Source: Pedobacter sp. B4-66
GTDB lineage: Bacteria > Bacteroidota > Bacteroidia > Sphingobacteriales > Sphingobacteriaceae
DNA length: 64,000 nucleotides
Direction: 5' to 3'
Assembly (NCBI RefSeq): GCF_018492665.1
Contig: NZ_JAFVME010000001.1
Location: forward strand, 496,001-560,000
Below, in pieces: positions 61,999 through 64,000 of the stretch. The position numbers and the translations under genes were made by a program. Within the stretch, counting starts at the first letter, position 1, and every line of letters begins with the position of its first letter. The notes beneath the pieces are model-generated. The model had not been told where the DNA came from, searched no databases, and was given only the letters and a program-made list of their open reading frames with translations.

Positions 61999-62829
61999 AT
62001 GGAAAAAATTTTGGTTGCTACAGATTTATCAGCAAATTCTGTTTCGGCAGTGCGCTTTGCCTATAAACTTTCTCAACTAACAGGGACTAAATTGGTGATT
62101 GTTCATATTTATCATTTGCTAAGGCCAACCAGTTGGCGTAACCATCGATTTGAAAACCATCGCAATATTAGAAAACAATTTATAGCTCAAAAATTGACTA
62201 AATTTTTAGATCGAATTTTTAAGGATTATGATGATGAATTTACCAACTTTGAATTAGACCTTAAAATGAGTCCTAACGTTATCACTTCAATTTTAAGCAG
62301 TGCATCAAACCATAAGGTTAATTACATATGCATTAGTACTCTGGGCTCTGGTAAGTCGAAAAAGATAATTGGTGCTACTTCCAGCAAACTTATTGTAAAA
62401 TCTCCCATCCCCGTCATTAGCATTCCCAGTACGTATAATATTAAGCCGTTAACTCAAATATGTTATGCTACAGATATGTCTAATTATCAAAAGGAGATTA
62501 GAAAAGTAATTGACTTTGCTACCCCTGTAGAAGCCGAGATTAAAATGTTGCACATTGCTTTGCAGCAAGAAACATTACCTAAAGTTAGCGCTGTAGAAAC
62601 CAAACTACTTAAAAGAACTGGTATCAAGGTTAAGGTTAAATATGTGCAACGCAACCCCGTTAATACTTTAAGCGAAGATGTTAATCATGCCGTTAAAAAA
62701 ATAAAATCAACATTGGTTGTATTTTTCATCCATCGATCTAAACCTTACTGGAATTCTATGCTCCACCCATCAAAAATCCAACCCTTATCAATTTATACCA
62801 AAATCCCGATTTTAAGCTTTAAAAAGTAA
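61999..62829 (+). CDS. Tandem universal stress protein
   Basis: The protein has 276 residues with two Usp domains: residues 1-137 start MEKILVATDLSANSVSAVRF and contain GSGKSKKIIGATSSKLI with VISIPS, and residues about 145-276 start TQICYATDMSNYQ and end KIPILSF. The first copy keeps a partial nucleotide-binding loop; the second looks degenerate. Usp proteins help survival under oxygen limitation or starvation, with unknown molecular activity. The start at 61999 follows a strong -7 element; the frame extends to a TTG at 61978 that would fall within the promoter. Confidence 0.88.
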   Translation: MEKILVATDLSANSVSAVRFAYKLSQLTGTKLVIVHIYHLLRPTSWRNHRFENHRNIRKQFIAQKLTKFLDRIFKDYDDEFTNFELDLKMSPNVITSILSSASNHKVNYICISTLGSGKSKKIIGATSSKLIVKSPIPVISIPSTYNIKPLTQICYATDMSNYQKEIRKVIDFATPVEAEIKMLHIALQQETLPKVSAVETKLLKRTGIKVKVKYVQRNPVNTLSEDVNHAVKKIKSTLVVFFIHRSKPYWNSMLHPSKIQPLSIYTKIPILSFKK

Positions 62830-62929
62830 GGATGGGAGATATTAAAAAGGTGTCATAATCCTTAAAATATTCCACTTGATTCCCATCAAAGCATTATTTA
62901 CAGCCGAAAAAGCAGTTTTAAAAGAAAAA

Positions 62930-62955
62930 CCCCTTTTTACTTGCGTAAAAAGGGG
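62930..62955 (-). terminator. Rho-independent terminator of the tRNA-Leu gene
   Basis: On the minus strand CCCCTTTTTAC and GTAAAAAGGGG (complements of 62945-62955 and 62930-62940) form an 11-base perfect stem with a four-base loop, followed by TTTTTCTTTT. It begins a few bases after the 3' end of the tRNA gene. Confidence 0.9.
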
Positions 62956-62958
62956 CTG

Positions 62959-63038
62959 TACCCAGCGCCGGAGTCGAACCGGCACGGTTTCCCACAGGTG
63001 TTTGAGACCAGCGCGTCTACCAATTCCGCCAGCTGGGC
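62959..63038 (-). tRNA. tRNA-Leu (anticodon CAA)
   Basis: The minus strand reads GCCCAGC at the 5' end, pairing with GCTGGGT and discriminator A at the 3' end (the first pair is G-U). The D arm has GGAATTGGTAGACGC. The anticodon loop CTCAAAC gives anticodon CAA (codon UUG). A short class-II variable arm and the T arm GCCGG-TTCGACT-CCGGC follow. CCA is not encoded. One mismatch in the anticodon stem (T-T) is noted. Confidence 0.92.
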
Positions 63039-63082
63039 TTTTGCTTATTAGCGGGATGCAAATGTATTAATTGAAAAACTAA

Positions 63083-63382
63083 TTACCAAGACTTATTTAA
63101 ATTATCTTCTTTAAGTTTTTTATCTACCCAAAAAGGGGCAAAAGGCAATAAAGACGCAAACCCTATGAGTACCACCTTTTTAAAGTTCCATTTGTACTCT
63201 TGCCATGCCATAATTAAAATAACCATATAAAGCATAAATAAAACGCCATGAGCCCAACCTGTATATTTTACGGCCAAAGGCAAGTCGGCCCAATACTTTA
63301 GGGGCATAGCAATAAACACCAAAAAGACGTATGAAAGTCCTTCTGCAACGGCAACTTTTCTAAAAATGGATAATGTGTTCAT
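63083..63382 (-). CDS. DUF3817 membrane protein
   Basis: This 99-residue protein has three membrane segments (about 10-27, 38-58, 70-87). The family pattern is clear: FRKVAVAEGLSYVFLVFIAMPLKY, then YTGWAHGVLFMLYM and the last helix LLPFAPFWVDKKL. The function of DUF3817 is unknown. The ATG at 63382 is preferred to a TTG at 63415. A -7 element TACCTTTG (complement of 63399-63406) lies 16 bases upstream. Confidence 0.87.
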   Translation of the reverse strand: MNTLSIFRKVAVAEGLSYVFLVFIAMPLKYWADLPLAVKYTGWAHGVLFMLYMVILIMAWQEYKWNFKKVVLIGFASLLPFAPFWVDKKLKEDNLNKSW

Positions 63383-63398
63383 ATGTGTGGATTTTCGG

Positions 63399-63406
63399 CA
63401 AAGGTA
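63399..63406 (-). promoter_or_regulatory. Bacteroidota -7 element for the DUF3817 gene
   Basis: Minus-strand TACCTTTG, an exact TAnnTTTG match 16 bases before the ATG. The long hairpin at 63414-63455 lies where the -33 element would be. Confidence 0.5.
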
Positions 63407-63413
63407 TTCAAAC

Positions 63414-63455
63414 AATCATTGTAAAAAAGTAGCATTTTACTTTTTTACAATGATT
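63414..63455. terminator. Perfect 18-base hairpin between hscB and the DUF3817 gene
   Basis: AATCATTGTAAAAAAGTA (63414-63431) and TACTTTTTTACAATGATT (63438-63455) are fully complementary with a 6-base loop. It follows the hscB stop codon by 12 bases. The stem is AT-rich, with A6/T6 runs that can serve as the U-tract in either direction. Confidence 0.6.
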
Positions 63456-63467
63456 TAACAGCCAAGC

Positions 63468-64000
63468 CTATAAAGCAGTTGCTTTAGCAATACTTTCCCT
63501 AAGCCTCAGCAAGTATTTGGTACGGTAATAAAGATCTTTTACCGCAATAAGAGTTTTATTTTGTTCTTCAGTGTCCTGAACTTCAAAAGAGGTCGTAAGA
63601 GTTACGATTTCGTCCGACAGACCTTTTTCTACACCATTAACATCTTCTTTCAACGCAGCCAGCTTTATGGGGTCAGGATCAAACTGTAGATCCATCAATG
63701 TCTCGTTAATATCCATCATATCCATTAAAAAGCTTTGAGGTAAAACATAGTTCTCCCCTTCTGTTAATAAGCCTTTCAATTCTAAAATATAATGTAACCT
63801 TTTCTGCGGATCACTTAGAACCTGATATGCTTTATTGTTTACTGTACTTAATTCCAATACTTCAGCCTGCTTCTCATCACTCTCATTGATATAAAAATCA
63901 GGATGATACTTCTTACTGAACTCATAAAACTTCTGTTTTACAAGAGCAGCATCAGGATTAAAGCTTAATGGTAAGCCATAAAATGAAAAATAATCAGTCA
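63468..64000 (-). CDS. hscB: Fe-S cluster co-chaperone HscB, 5' end beyond the window
   Basis: The frame is open to the window edge, giving about 176 residues and lacking only the first residues. The J domain is visible at the N-terminal end (YFSFYGLPLSFNPDAALV, then KKYHPDFY with the HPD motif that stimulates HscA ATPase). It is followed by NKAYQVLSDPQKRLHYIL and the C-terminal three-helix domain (FLMDMMDINETLMDL) that binds the scaffold IscU. It delivers IscU to the Hsp70 HscA during iron-sulfur cluster transfer. No other isc gene is in view. Confidence 0.9.
   Translation of the reverse strand, partial: TDYFSFYGLPLSFNPDAALVKQKFYEFSKKYHPDFYINESDEKQAEVLELSTVNNKAYQVLSDPQKRLHYILELKGLLTEGENYVLPQSFLMDMMDINETLMDLQFDPDPIKLAALKEDVNGVEKGLSDEIVTLTTSFEVQDTEEQNKTLIAVKDLYYRTKYLLRLRESIAKATAL

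Noticed and set aside
1..64000. CRISPR arrays, prophage or complete insertion sequences
   Set aside because: No spaced repeats, transposase, integrase or phage structural genes were found on either strand.

Overview
The window looks like chromosomal DNA of a Bacteroidota bacterium of the Sphingobacteriaceae (Pedobacter-like). The grounds are AT-rich DNA, almost no Shine-Dalgarno sequences, promoter -7 elements of the Bacteroidota form TAnnTTTG in front of several genes, a TonB-dependent receptor with a carboxypeptidase-regulatory-like N-terminus, and typical family members (DUF5690 transporter, DUF1080 protein, FemAB-like proteins, UpxY-type NusG). The genus is inferred from overall character, not from a marker gene.

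Left part (1-26264, mixed strands). After the tail of an alkaline-phosphatase-superfamily enzyme comes an XRE-cupin regulator and a phosphonate-catabolism operon: FAD amine oxidase, phosphonoacetaldehyde dehydrogenase (phnY), phosphonoacetate hydrolase (phnA) and an MFS transporter. It is preceded by an operator-like palindrome, a promoter, a 24-codon leader peptide and a terminator-like hairpin. There follow a PAP2 phosphatase, a two-component system, a heterodimeric ABC exporter, a DUF1080/Gfo-Idh pair for (keto)sugar turnover, an ECF sigma factor with its SRPBCC and DGPF/YCII partners, a urea transporter plus EmrE-like SMR pump, an acyltransferase-3 protein, a large secreted protein of unknown function, and a TonB siderophore receptor with a PepSY membrane protein.

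Central part (26342-60565, nearly all minus strand). This is a roughly 33 kb exopolysaccharide/capsule locus of Wzx/Wzy type. In transcription order it has an HTH regulator, wza-like export protein, wzc-like tyrosine kinase, UpxY-like antiterminator, nucleotide-sugar dehydrogenase, Wzx flippase (two homopolymer frameshifts), two aminotransferases, Wzy-like polymerase, PglC-like sugar-1-phosphate transferase, seven glycosyltransferases, an AsnB-type amidotransferase, a decayed gene, an epimerase, a secreted pectate-lyase-like lipoprotein, a FemAB / PhyH / PLP-enzyme / GNAT / FemAB modification cassette, a CapD-like dehydratase, a second HTH regulator paralogous to the first, and an FkbM methyltransferase. 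The enzymes point to a polymer with (acetamido)uronic acids, amino-deoxysugars and acyl or amino-acid decorations.

Right part (60822-64000). A CRP-like regulator fused to a receiver that has lost its phosphorylation site lies directly upstream of a tandem universal-stress protein. That gene's promoter carries an FNR/CRP-type palindrome at the spacing expected for an activator. Then come tRNA-Leu(CAA) with a clear terminator, a DUF3817 membrane protein and the 5'-truncated co-chaperone hscB.

Most interesting for follow-up: the leader/attenuator and PhnW-less phosphonate operon; the paired HTH regulators bracketing the polysaccharide locus; the duplicated FemAB cassette; the polysaccharide lyase inside the locus; the frameshifted wzx; the pseudoknot-capable element downstream of wzc; and the pseudo-receiver regulator with its candidate target site.
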